A stretch of 64,000 nt of DNA from Desulfomicrobium sp. UBA5193 (GTDB lineage: Bacteria > Desulfobacterota > Desulfovibrionia > Desulfovibrionales > Desulfomicrobiaceae), in assembly GCA_002412965.1 (NCBI GenBank), contig DHWB01000003.1:300504-364503 (forward strand), written 5' to 3'. Shown here one piece after another: positions 42,582-51,405 of the stretch; position 1 is the stretch's first letter, and every line of letters starts with the position of its first letter. A program made the translations under genes and the position numbers. The notes below the pieces were generated by a model. It was not told the DNA's origin and did no database searches. It worked only from the letters and a program-made list of their open reading frames with translations.

Positions 42582-43826
42582 ATGAATATTCTTATGTACT
42601 CGCATGACACGTACGGGTTGGGCCATATCCGGCGGACAATGGCCTTGGCCCAGAGCCTGCTCGACAAGGGGCATCGCATCCTCATTCTGACGGGCTCGCC
42701 CATTGTCGGTCGTTTCGATTTTCCCAAGGGCATCGATTTCGTGCGAATTCCGGGCATGATCAAGAAGTCCAACGAGATATACGTCCCGCACTCGATAGCC
42801 ATCGAACCGTCTTTGGCCCTGGCCATCCGTCAGAACATCATTCTGGCCACGGCCCAGACTTTCCGGCCGGATCTGTTTCTGGTCGACAAGGCGCCTCTTG
42901 GCCTCAAGCTCGAAGTTACGGCCACCTTGATCTGGCTCCGCGAGAACTCGCCGAAAACTCAAGTTGTGCTTGGTCTGCGGGACATCATGGACAGTCCCGA
43001 GAGTACCATCAAGGAGTGGCAGGAGCGCAAGATGTACGAGGTGTTCGAGCAGCTCTATTCCGAGATCTGGGTCTACGGGAGCAGGCACATCTTCGATGCC
43101 GTCGAAGAGTACGCGATTCCAAGGCATATCGAATCAAAAATTCATTTCACGGGTTACATTCCCCGGCATATTCCCCACCAGCGCAATCGACCGGCGCTTC
43201 GGCGCGAGCTTGGACTCTGTCCGGCCGACAAGCTTGTGCTCGTGACAACGGGTGGCGGCGGCGATGGCTACAAGGTCATCGATACCTATCTCAGCATGCT
43301 TGAAACCCAACCTGGTTGCGACTTCAAATCCATGATCGTCACCGGGCCGATGCTGTGCGAGAAACTCTATGACCAGCTCGCGTGCCGTGCGCGCAAGCTC
43401 AAGATTCGCATCTTCAAGTTCCACCGCAAGATGGAGAAGATCATCCTGGCCGCCGATTGCGTGGTCTCCATGGGCGGTTACAACACTATGTGCGAAATTG
43501 TCAGCGCAGCCAGACCGATGCTGATCATTCCGCGCAGCACGCCGCGCGAGGAGCAAATCATGCGAGCCCGGATTTTCGCGGCAAGAGGCCTGCTCGAATA
43601 CATTCCGTGGGAAACGGTGACCGTCCCGCAGATGCGCGACAAGCTCGGGTACATTCTCGAGCACGGCATGGACTACGAGCAGCGGCTCAGCGGCTTCCCC
43701 ATGACCGCCTTCGATGTCATCAATTCCCGCATCGGCAAGATCGGCCTGCGCTCCGTGAAACCTGCATGTCATGGACATGAAGCGCTCTGGATGCCGGATT
43801 ATTATGGGCATGTCCGCAATCAGTGA
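42582..43826 (+). CDS. GT-B family glycosyltransferase (COG4671-like)
   Basis: The 414-residue protein starts MNILMYSHDTYGLGHIRRTMALAQSLL, followed by HRILILTGSP, FRPDLFLVDKAPLG, LGLRDIMDSPE, TTGGGGDGY, and MGGYNTMCEIVSAARPMLIIPRSTPREEQIMRA. The pattern is that of predicted glycosyltransferases related to MurG/UDP-sugar enzymes. Donor and acceptor are unknown. It is cytoplasmic. A recognisable RBS is lacking. It stands alone ahead of the large MscS gene. Confidence 0.82.
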   Translation: MNILMYSHDTYGLGHIRRTMALAQSLLDKGHRILILTGSPIVGRFDFPKGIDFVRIPGMIKKSNEIYVPHSIAIEPSLALAIRQNIILATAQTFRPDLFLVDKAPLGLKLEVTATLIWLRENSPKTQVVLGLRDIMDSPESTIKEWQERKMYEVFEQLYSEIWVYGSRHIFDAVEEYAIPRHIESKIHFTGYIPRHIPHQRNRPALRRELGLCPADKLVLVTTGGGGDGYKVIDTYLSMLETQPGCDFKSMIVTGPMLCEKLYDQLACRARKLKIRIFKFHRKMEKIILAADCVVSMGGYNTMCEIVSAARPMLIIPRSTPREEQIMRARIFAARGLLEYIPWETVTVPQMRDKLGYILEHGMDYEQRLSGFPMTAFDVINSRIGKIGLRSVKPACHGHEALWMPDYYGHVRNQ

Positions 43827-43953
43827 GTCCCGGTGATGAACCGGTCGTGAGAGCCGTTCCGGTTATCTGGGGGCGAGTGCATGGCGACGGGAGCCTCGTG
43901 TCGATGACAATGGTCTGTTTTTCACGTCAATGGAGTATGATGGGGGCTTTGAT

Positions 43954-46350
43954 ATGCTGTCGTTGCGCTTGCGCTGGGTCCTGCTGATTCTTCTCGCCGT
44001 TTCGGTTTTGGCGTTCGGGCAGAATGTCCACGCCGCGAAGGGTTCGAGCGGCGACAAGTCAAAGCAGGCCGTCACGGTGGATGTAGGCTCGCTGCAGGAA
44101 AAGGATGTCGATCCTTTCCTGGCGTCTCTGACGGACGCCCAGACCAGAGAAGTCCTGCAAAAGACGCTCAAGGAGCAGGCCGGGTTGCGAGAGGACACCG
44201 CCGCTCCTGAGCAGCAGAGCTATCTGGTCCGGGTCTTTGTCGCTTTTGAGACGAAAGTTCGAAGATTTGCGACGGAGTTTGGGGCCTTGTCTGACGCCGC
44301 GCATGTGGAAATCGCAAATCCGCAGCCGATCATCGACAATTTAAGCGGCGGTCAGGGACTCGGGCAGTTCACCCAATCCCTCTTCATCCTGGCCGCAATC
44401 ACGTTGTGCTCGCTGGCCGTATATTGGGCGCTGACCCTTTTTTTCAATAAATTCAGGCCGGGCCATAACACCACGCTTCTCGCGCAGCGTTTTGGAAAGC
44501 TGGGAACGGTTTTTTTCGAGACGGCTCTTCAGCTCATCGCCTTTGCGGTTTATTTCATGGTCTTCGCGCTGCTCCTGATGATCACATCGCCCGGTGACAG
44601 CCCGGAGCGCGGTATCGGGACCATTGTCTTCATTTCCCTGTCCTATGTCCTTCTTGTACGGATCATAGCCAGCGTTCTGCTGTCCCCCGCGTCTTCAGCC
44701 TTGCGGCCCATGCCTCTCGGCGACGGTGCCGCCCTCATCATGTATCGCTGGCTCATGGGCTTTACGTATTTCATCTGTGTCTTGGCCGTGATCAGCCTGA
44801 CCCTGGAGCAAATCGGAGGGGCCGTGGCCGTGGGCAGGCTGCTGCATGCATCGGCCGGTTTGTGTTCGAGTCTGGTGCTGGCCGCCGCGATACTTGTCAA
44901 CCGGCGACGCGTGGCTCAAACCATTGATCCCGAGTGCGAAACCGAGCTGACAGTGCAGAGCGCGGTGGCGCGGCTCTGGCATTTTACCGCGCTGGCCTAC
45001 GCCCTGTTCATTGGCACTTTTTGGACCATGCGTGCGTGTCTGGAGAATGAATCGCTGTTGCGCCTGGTTCTCAGCATGTTCCTGATCCCGGTCTGCATCG
45101 GGATAGACCTCTGGGTGCGCAAACTGATGGTCATCGCCTCGGGCGAGGATCAGCAGATCATTCCTTTGAGCCCGAACGCTGAACCCGAAGCGCCGTCGGT
45201 CCAGGAGCTGGCCGGCAACAAGCCTCCGGAGACGAAGAGCCTGCGGGATTACTTGCCGCTCATCAGTAAAATCCTGCGGGTGGCGCTGGTTGTCTTTTCG
45301 ATTTTCGCCATGCTCAGGATCTGGGGTGTTGAAGTGCCGCTGGGCTGGCTGTTTGCCCGCAACGTGCTCAGCGTCCTGCTGGTCATCGTGGCGTGCCTGC
45401 TCATCTGGGAGATCCTGCGCATCCGCATTGATCGCAAACTCAGTGAAGACATGTTCAATTCAGGCATCGACCTTGATAATCTGGAAGAAGGCGGAGGCGC
45501 CGGCGGGTCGCGCAGCGCCACGCTGCTCGTGCTGTTGCGCAAATTCCTGCTGACTTCCATCATAGTCATGGGATCCCTGGTGACCCTGTCCTCCATGGGC
45601 GTTGACATCGCTCCGCTCATCGCCGGGGCGGGGGTCTTCGGACTGGCCATCGGCTTTGGAGCCCAAACTCTGGTCAAGGACATCATCTCCGGCGTGTTCT
45701 TCCTCATCGACGACGCCTTCCGGGTCGGAGACTATGTCGAGGCAGGCGCGGCCAAGGGCACGGTGGAGCAAATCTCGCTGCGCTCCATGAAGCTTCGCCA
45801 CCCGCGCGGCATGCTCTTCACCATCCCCTACGGCGGGCTCAAGATCCTGAAGAATTTCAGCCGGGACTACATCATCACCAAGCTGGACTTCCGTGTCCGC
45901 TATGACGCCGACATCGAAAAGATCCGCAAGATCATAAAGCGCGTCAACAAGGAGATCATGGCCAACGAGGAGCTCAGCCATGGGATGCTGAGCGAAGTCA
46001 AATCCATGGGCGTGCGCGCCATGGAAGATTCGGCCATGATCCTGCGCATCAAGTTCAAGACGATTCCCGGACACCAGTTTGTTACGCAAAAGATGGTCTA
46101 TCGGCTCGTTCAGGAAGCCTTTCGGCAGAACGGCATCGAGTTCGCCCATCGCAATGTCACCGTATATTTCCCGCCTGAAATCCAGGCCATGGTCGCCAAG
46201 GACGCGGCATCGGGTTCGGGCGGATTGACGACCGCGGCTGCCAGCGGGGCGGCCGCCGCGGCGAGCGCGTTGATCCAGGAAGAGGAAGCGCTTGCCTTGG
46301 CCGCCGCAGCCGCAGCAGCTGCGGCAAAGGCGGAATCATCGGATGAATGA
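43954..46350 (+). CDS. Large mechanosensitive channel (MscS/MscK-like)
   Basis: The ~798-residue protein has a signal peptide (MLSLRLRWVLLILLAVSVLAFGQNVHA), a periplasmic domain to ~140 and about ten membrane helices. The MscS core lies near 545-680: GVFGLAIGFGAQTLVKDIISGVFFLIDDAFRVGDYVEAG and IPYGGLKILKNFSRDY. The C-terminus ends in an Ala-rich tract (over 20 Ala in the last ~50 residues). GGGGG lies upstream of ATG 43954; the earlier ATG 43930 would add eight residues. It relieves osmotic pressure. It is a different subtype from the BON-MscS at 33964. Confidence 0.9.
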   Translation: MLSLRLRWVLLILLAVSVLAFGQNVHAAKGSSGDKSKQAVTVDVGSLQEKDVDPFLASLTDAQTREVLQKTLKEQAGLREDTAAPEQQSYLVRVFVAFETKVRRFATEFGALSDAAHVEIANPQPIIDNLSGGQGLGQFTQSLFILAAITLCSLAVYWALTLFFNKFRPGHNTTLLAQRFGKLGTVFFETALQLIAFAVYFMVFALLLMITSPGDSPERGIGTIVFISLSYVLLVRIIASVLLSPASSALRPMPLGDGAALIMYRWLMGFTYFICVLAVISLTLEQIGGAVAVGRLLHASAGLCSSLVLAAAILVNRRRVAQTIDPECETELTVQSAVARLWHFTALAYALFIGTFWTMRACLENESLLRLVLSMFLIPVCIGIDLWVRKLMVIASGEDQQIIPLSPNAEPEAPSVQELAGNKPPETKSLRDYLPLISKILRVALVVFSIFAMLRIWGVEVPLGWLFARNVLSVLLVIVACLLIWEILRIRIDRKLSEDMFNSGIDLDNLEEGGGAGGSRSATLLVLLRKFLLTSIIVMGSLVTLSSMGVDIAPLIAGAGVFGLAIGFGAQTLVKDIISGVFFLIDDAFRVGDYVEAGAAKGTVEQISLRSMKLRHPRGMLFTIPYGGLKILKNFSRDYIITKLDFRVRYDADIEKIRKIIKRVNKEIMANEELSHGMLSEVKSMGVRAMEDSAMILRIKFKTIPGHQFVTQKMVYRLVQEAFRQNGIEFAHRNVTVYFPPEIQAMVAKDAASGSGGLTTAAASGAAAAASALIQEEEALALAAAAAAAAAKAESSDE

Positions 46351-46385
46351 TCTCCGGCCTGTGCCTGTATCGCATGCGTGACGGG

Positions 46386-46423
46386 CGACATTTCGTCCTG
46401 GAGTTGAAATGTCGATTCTTTTT
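46386..46423 (+). terminator. Rho-independent terminator after the large MscS gene
   Basis: CGACATTTC and GAAATGTCG form a perfect 9-bp stem with an 11-base loop, followed by ATTCTTTTT. Confidence 0.8.
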
Positions 46424-46538
46424 GCGGTTGGCTGCTGCGTCGAGTTGCCGATAAAGATTATAAGGTTTTTATGTTCAGGTAGTTATTGTTTTTTTGGCGG
46501 GGGTGAGGTTTGGTGCGCAAATTGAAGGAGCAGTTATC

Positions 46539-46862
46539 ATGAAGCTTGTCATTTTGAAAATTTATCCGGCCTCAGGGCGCGCTCCCGCAGTGATAGACGT
46601 GCTTGAATCCATGAAGACGGAGCTTGCCGCCGTTGCCGACTGCATGGATTGCACGGTCGCTTTTGAAACAGGAGAAGAAGGCGCCATCGTGTACACCGAA
46701 CAATGGCGTTCGAAAGAAGGTCTTGAGGGGCACCTGCGATCCCACATTTTTCTGAGGGTCCTTGAGGCCATGGAATATTCGCGCAACGCCCCCAAGATTA
46801 ATTTTTTCGATGTGTCCGAACTCGGAGGCTTGGAATTGGTGGAGATGGCCAGAGCGCAATAG
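46539..46862 (+). CDS. Antibiotic-biosynthesis-monooxygenase (ABM) fold protein
   Basis: The 107-residue protein MKLVILKIYPASGRAPAVIDVLESMKTELA... with YTEQWRSKEGLEGHLRSHIFLRVLEAMEYS matches the small dimeric alpha/beta-barrel ABM family. The HLRSHIFLRVLEAM helix is typical. Members include quinone monooxygenases and haem-degrading enzymes, but many have no known role. AAGGAG precedes the ATG at 46539. The longer frame from 46494 is less likely. Confidence 0.82.
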   Translation: MKLVILKIYPASGRAPAVIDVLESMKTELAAVADCMDCTVAFETGEEGAIVYTEQWRSKEGLEGHLRSHIFLRVLEAMEYSRNAPKINFFDVSELGGLELVEMARAQ

Positions 46863-46932
46863 CCAAGGGATCCAATTCCCGAAGCATGTGTGACGCTTCC
46901 TTGTAACGATTACTGCGCAAATGGAGTTTGTC

Positions 46933-47490
46933 ATGAAATTATTCTTCAAATTCATTATCTTGTCCCTGGTCATGGCGGTTGCACTTGTTTCCACCACGGG
47001 GAAATCTGCAATAGCCGGAAGTGCGGCGGAAATTGATTACGAAGTCGATCTTGCGTTGAAGAATCTGTACGCAAGTTCAGTGGCCGCTCAGGATCTGGCA
47101 AAGATAGCAAAAGGCATTCTTGTTTTTCCGAGCATTGTGAAGGGTGGTTTCATTGTCGGCGGACAATATGGAGAGGGCGCCTTGCTCAAGGGTGGGAAAA
47201 AGGCAGGCTACTACAACACCATCGCCGCATCCTACGGGTTGCAGGCTGGCTTGCAGAAGTTCGGCTATGCCCTGTTTTTCACCGACGAGGCCTCTTTGAA
47301 GTATCTTGAAAGCAGCGACGGATGGGAATTGGGAGTAGGACCGACCATCGTCGTGGTTGACGAGGGTGTTTCACGGAACTTGTCCACCTCCACTGCCAAG
47401 GAAGGCATTTACGCCTTCTTCTTCAACCAGAAAGGGCTGATGGCCGGAATTGGCATTCAGGGCACGAAAGTCACCAAGATCAAGCCGTAG
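46933..47490 (+). CDS. SYLF-domain (Ysc84-like) exported lipid-binding protein
   Basis: The 185-residue product has a signal peptide and a full SYLF domain. Recognisable segments are AKGILVFPSIVKGGFIVGGQYGEGALLKGGKKAGYYNTIAASYGLQAGLQ, FFTDEASLKYL, VGPTIVVVDEG and AFFFNQKGLMAGIGIQGTKVTKIKP. SYLF proteins bind phosphoinositides or phospholipids. The start at 46933 has GGAG six bases upstream. The next gene begins 69 bases later on the same strand. Confidence 0.92.
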   Translation: MKLFFKFIILSLVMAVALVSTTGKSAIAGSAAEIDYEVDLALKNLYASSVAAQDLAKIAKGILVFPSIVKGGFIVGGQYGEGALLKGGKKAGYYNTIAASYGLQAGLQKFGYALFFTDEASLKYLESSDGWELGVGPTIVVVDEGVSRNLSTSTAKEGIYAFFFNQKGLMAGIGIQGTKVTKIKP

Positions 47491-47559
47491 AAATTGCGCC
47501 TGCGCCTTTTTTGCCGCGAGCGTGGGCCGTTTGAGAGAACAGGGAAAAGGATATCGAGA

Positions 47560-49791
47560 ATGCTGAAACGCCTTGCGGCCATTCTGACGCTTCTGGTTGC
47601 CTTTGCCGCGAACGCGGCGATGGCTTCCGATGGTTCGGGCTGGCCCAAGGTCATTCGAAAGGACGGCAAGCAGTTGAGCGTCTACCAGCCGCAGATTGAT
47701 TTCTGGCAGGACTACAAGGTCCTTCACTTCCGTTGCGCCATTGCCGTCAAGTCCGCGTCATCCAAGCAGGAAATGTATGGCGTGGTCGAAAACGAAGCTC
47801 GGACCTTCGTCGATCATGACGCCCGCACCGTGGCCTTGCTCCCAGGCACTCGCGAGCTGCGCTTTCCCAACGCCTCCGATTCCGTCGCCTCGGCGCTGCG
47901 CAAAACGGTTGATGAACTCTATCCTCCCGGCAAGGCCCTGATCCTGTCGCTTGATCGTGTTCTGGCCTACCTTGATCCCGAAAAGCAGCCTCAGCAGCCT
48001 GCGGTTGACCTCAATGTCGAGGCGCCGCCTATTTTCCAGAGCAGCAAACCGGCCATCATGTTGATATTTTTGGGCGAGCCCCAGTTCGAACCTGTCAGCA
48101 AAGAACACAAGACGCTCATGTTCGCGGTGAACACAAACTGGGACGTGTTCCATGACACCGCGACGAAGCGCTCTTATCTCCTCAATAAGGAGAGCTGGCT
48201 GGTCGCGACCGACCCCCTCAATGGGCCCTGGACCCCGACCGTGGAGCTGCCCGCAGGGCTTCTGGATCTTCCCTCGGATGAAAACTGGTCGGACGTGCGT
48301 GCGCAGATTCCGGGCAAATTGGTGAAAAATCCTCCCAAGGTCTTCGTCAGCACGGAACCGGCGGAACTCATCCTCACTCATGGTGAGCCTGCTTTGAGTC
48401 CCATCGCGGGCACGAAACTCATGCGGGTGACGAACACCGATTCCGATCTGTTCCTGAACACGACCGACGGCATCTATTATCTGCTCGTCGCGGGACGCTG
48501 GTTCCGAGCCTCCGGCCTGGATGTGCCCTGGTCGGTAGCCAGCAAGGATCTGCCCGCCGATTTTGCCCTGATTCCGGGCAACGACCAGGCAGCGCGCGTC
48601 AAGGCCGTTGTGCCGGGCACTACCGAAGCACGGGATGCCGTGCTGCTGGCCTCCGTTCCGAGCACCACGGAAGTGGGCATGGCGGATACCGCTCCGACGG
48701 AGGTCGAGTACGACGGGCAGCCGAATTTCAGCACAATCCCGAACACCGCCGTGCAGTACGCGACCAACTCGCCGCAGCAGGTCTTTTTCGTTGATGGCGG
48801 GTATTATTGGTGCAATCAGGGCACGTGGCTGATCAGTTCCACCGCGACCGGACCGTGGACGTTCTGCGCCGTGGTGCCGCCTGCCATGTATTCCATCCCG
48901 CCGACACATCCCGCGCACAACGTGACCTATGTCACGGTGCGGGACGTAACCCTGAACACGGTCGTCTATGCCCAGACCGCGGGCTACAGCGCCGAATACG
49001 TGGCCGCGACCGGCGTGCTCATGTTCGGGCCTGGAATCTTGATGGGCGCGCTGATTGCCGACAACTGGGATGAAGATCAGCACCCTTCCTATCCGCCGTA
49101 TCCGGTTCCGTATTCCTATGGGTGCGGAGCCCGCTACAGTTATTCCTACGGGGGATATTACCGCGCGGCGTATGCCTGCGGACCTTATGGCGGGGTAGGA
49201 GTCGGCGCGTATCACGATCCGTCCACGGGAACGTATTTCAGGGGGGCGTATGCCCACGGTCCGGCCAGCGTCACATCGGTCCGACAGGCCTACAATCCTT
49301 ACAGCGGAGTCAGTGCAGGATCAGGCCGCATCGATACCGACTCCGGTTTTGCCGTTCGGGGGGCTGCATACAACCCTTCAACCGGGACATCGCTGCGCGG
49401 CGGATACCGAAGCGGCGCCAAGGGATCGGTGGCCGGGATCCGCAAAGGCACTGACGCCGTGGCTGGGGACTCCTGGGATGGGCCGAGCGCGGTGGCGAAG
49501 GGCAAAGGAGACAATGTCTATGCCGGTCAGGACGGCGCCGTGTACAGGAAGGATGGGCCCGGCAGTTGGAGCAGCAACAGCGGGGCCGGCTGGGGTCCTG
49601 TGAACAGGTCCGGGTCCGGGGCGCAGGAACCCAATGCCGCTGGCGAAACACCGGAAGAGTGGTTCCAGGATCTGGAATCCCAGGCTCAGGCCCGGCAACG
49701 CGGAGACCGGATGACCCAAAAGGTCAGCAGTGACAGGCAATCGGCAGGCTACCCGCAAAGCGGTGAAGGGCCGCCCGCCGCGCAGAGATAG
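47560..49791 (+). CDS. Exported repeat protein with Gly/Tyr-rich C-terminal region
   Basis: The 743-residue product has a signal peptide (MLKRLAAILTLLVAFAANAAMA). Its middle has recurring units of the form W-x(3,5)-D/G-x-L-x-GPW, for example YLLNKESWLVATDPLNGPW, YYLLVAGRWFRASGLDVPW and YYWCNQGTWLISSTATGPW, at ~150-residue intervals. Residues ~505-570 are Tyr/Gly/Pro-rich. The rest is low-complexity Gly/Ser-rich with repeats of the type DPSTGTYFRGAYAHGP and NPSTGTSLRGGYRSG. One hydrophobic helix lies near 485-500. I recall similar uncharacterised proteins in proteobacteria. A surface or envelope role is inferred. Confidence 0.7.
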   Translation: MLKRLAAILTLLVAFAANAAMASDGSGWPKVIRKDGKQLSVYQPQIDFWQDYKVLHFRCAIAVKSASSKQEMYGVVENEARTFVDHDARTVALLPGTRELRFPNASDSVASALRKTVDELYPPGKALILSLDRVLAYLDPEKQPQQPAVDLNVEAPPIFQSSKPAIMLIFLGEPQFEPVSKEHKTLMFAVNTNWDVFHDTATKRSYLLNKESWLVATDPLNGPWTPTVELPAGLLDLPSDENWSDVRAQIPGKLVKNPPKVFVSTEPAELILTHGEPALSPIAGTKLMRVTNTDSDLFLNTTDGIYYLLVAGRWFRASGLDVPWSVASKDLPADFALIPGNDQAARVKAVVPGTTEARDAVLLASVPSTTEVGMADTAPTEVEYDGQPNFSTIPNTAVQYATNSPQQVFFVDGGYYWCNQGTWLISSTATGPWTFCAVVPPAMYSIPPTHPAHNVTYVTVRDVTLNTVVYAQTAGYSAEYVAATGVLMFGPGILMGALIADNWDEDQHPSYPPYPVPYSYGCGARYSYSYGGYYRAAYACGPYGGVGVGAYHDPSTGTYFRGAYAHGPASVTSVRQAYNPYSGVSAGSGRIDTDSGFAVRGAAYNPSTGTSLRGGYRSGAKGSVAGIRKGTDAVAGDSWDGPSAVAKGKGDNVYAGQDGAVYRKDGPGSWSSNSGAGWGPVNRSGSGAQEPNAAGETPEEWFQDLESQAQARQRGDRMTQKVSSDRQSAGYPQSGEGPPAAQR

Positions 49792-49902
49792 CTGCGCGGA
49801 CACGGCGGGTTGCTTTTTTCAAGGGCGGATTCATTACAGAAAATTGGGACATCAGGTTGTTTCAATTCGATTTCCACTCATTCATTTCTGGAGGAAGAAG
49901 GT

Positions 49903-50577
49903 ATGAAAAGAATTCTTGCGATTTCGTTGATCTTGTTTCTGGGCGCCTGTGCGGGAAAGACTGCATCAACCGAATTCAGCCCTGCGGATCATTTTCTGGG
50001 CAATGATTACGCCTTGCTGATGCCCAGCCCCGAGTTGAAGGGCAGCCTTGCATGGCGAAACCCAGCTTTTGCGCCGAAGAACTATTCGGCGATGTACGTG
50101 GAACCCGTCGTGCTCTGGAACGCCGAAAAGATGATCAAGGACTCCGGGCTGTCCCAGGAAGATTTGAACCTCTTGGCCAAGTATTACCATGACGTGCTGA
50201 CCCGCGTGCCGGAGGGGACGAAATTGACCTTGGCCGCCCAGCCCGGTCCTGGAGTCATCTCCGTCCACTCGGCCGTGACCGAGGTCGAGGCCAGCAGCCC
50301 CGTGTCCAATGCCCTGACCTCCGTCATCCCGGTAGGCATCCTCCTCTCCGCCGGCAAGCAGATGACCACAGGCCAGGCCATGGGCGTGGGCAAGTGCACG
50401 ATCGAGATGATGTTTGTGGATTCCGTCTCCGGGGAGAAGCTCGCTCTTTTCGCGGACACGAAGGTGGGCAAGAAATACAGCTCCGCCGGCTTCACCAAGA
50501 CCGGCCAGACCGAAGAAGCCATGACGGAATGGGCCGCCTTGCTGAAGGAGCGCATCTACGCTCTTTGGGGTAAATAA
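49903..50577 (+). CDS. DUF3313-like lipoprotein
   Basis: The 224-residue lipoprotein has lipobox FLGAC (Cys16). Its mature part has LAWRNPAFAPKNYSAMYVEPVVLW and VEASSPVSNALTSVIPVGIL, as in DUF3313 proteins, whose role is unknown. GGAGGAAGAAGG precedes ATG 49903. It likely sits at the outer membrane. It follows the repeat protein on the same strand by 111 bases. Confidence 0.8.
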   Translation: MKRILAISLILFLGACAGKTASTEFSPADHFLGNDYALLMPSPELKGSLAWRNPAFAPKNYSAMYVEPVVLWNAEKMIKDSGLSQEDLNLLAKYYHDVLTRVPEGTKLTLAAQPGPGVISVHSAVTEVEASSPVSNALTSVIPVGILLSAGKQMTTGQAMGVGKCTIEMMFVDSVSGEKLALFADTKVGKKYSSAGFTKTGQTEEAMTEWAALLKERIYALWGK

Positions 50578-50694
50578 ATCCGTAGTTGTCGCCAAGCAAG
50601 GCGCTTCCGATACGTTTCGTATCTGGAGCGCCTGCTATTGCATGAGATTTGATCAGATCAGATCATTTTTTAATACATCGAAAGGAGAGATCAT

Positions 50695-50904
50695 ATGAAA
50701 GACAGAATTGTGGCATTCCTTGTCTGTTTTTTTCTTATTGGAACAATTGTGACTGGATGCGGTGGAACGACAAGGGTTGAAACAACGAATTCAGTTACTC
50801 TTGGTCAACAGCTGACGGATCTTGATAAGGCATACAAGGACGGTGTAATAACGGAAAAGGAATATCATAAGGCAAAAGAAGCAATGCTGAAGCAGTATAA
50901 GTAA
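50695..50904 (+). CDS. Small SHOCT-like lipoprotein
   Basis: The 69-residue product has a signal with lipobox IVTGC (Cys22) and a C-terminal short helical hairpin LGQQLTDLDKAYKDGVITEKEYHKAKEAMLKQY, the SHOCT pattern. AAAGGAG precedes the ATG. SHOCT domains mediate oligomerisation or membrane localisation of many small proteins. No neighbour indicates a function. Confidence 0.82.
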   Translation: MKDRIVAFLVCFFLIGTIVTGCGGTTRVETTNSVTLGQQLTDLDKAYKDGVITEKEYHKAKEAMLKQYK

Positions 50905-51405
50905 ATATTGCGTTTGCTTGTTTTGTTTTCACGTTTTTGAAGTTTGCTCCATATCGGAAGCATGTTCACGTATCTCCGTAAATTGGTGATTCTCCGCGCA
51001 TTGTCGCCATATCGTGTTGCAAAACACAGGCATGTGATGACCCTTTTGCGGATTCATTTGTCGCCAAGGTAGTCAGCACCCCGGCGAAACTCATCGAGGT
51101 GCTGACGGAAAAGTTCTCGGTCAAGATCGGCACGATCTGGAAACGCTTTTCTTGATGCTCCGTTGCGTATCGAGTATGTATTGATGGCGTTTACGTTTCG
51201 TAATTATTTGTCTTTTTCTTTTTTATTTGAAGTCGGCTTTGCGTGCCCTCTTCGATGAAGGGGGCACTATGTCGCACTGACATGGTTGAATCTCGGTATC
51301 TGAATGCGTAGTTCAATAAAACAGTATGTTACGAATAAAAAAAATAAAAATACAAAAAAATGTGTAATCATATGACAACGTCAATTTCAAATAAAGGAGA
51401 CATCC
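50905..51405. other. Intergenic region upstream of the RND operon
   Basis: This 500-base stretch becomes AT-rich toward the efflux operon and must contain its promoter. A plus-strand frame near 51045-51155 ends TPAKLIEVLTEKFSVKIGTIWKRFS and could be the remains of a lost gene. I saw no recognisable operator or TetR/MarR-type regulator gene beside the operon. Confidence 0.35.

Noticed and set aside
47758..49257. 499-codon minus-strand frame opposite the repeat protein
   Set aside because: Arg/Gly/Ile-rich shadow with no signal or domain.
50600..50635. Imperfect hairpin after the DUF3313 gene (AGGCGCTTCC...GGAGCGCCT)
   Set aside because: Internal mismatches and no T-tract, so not called as a terminator.
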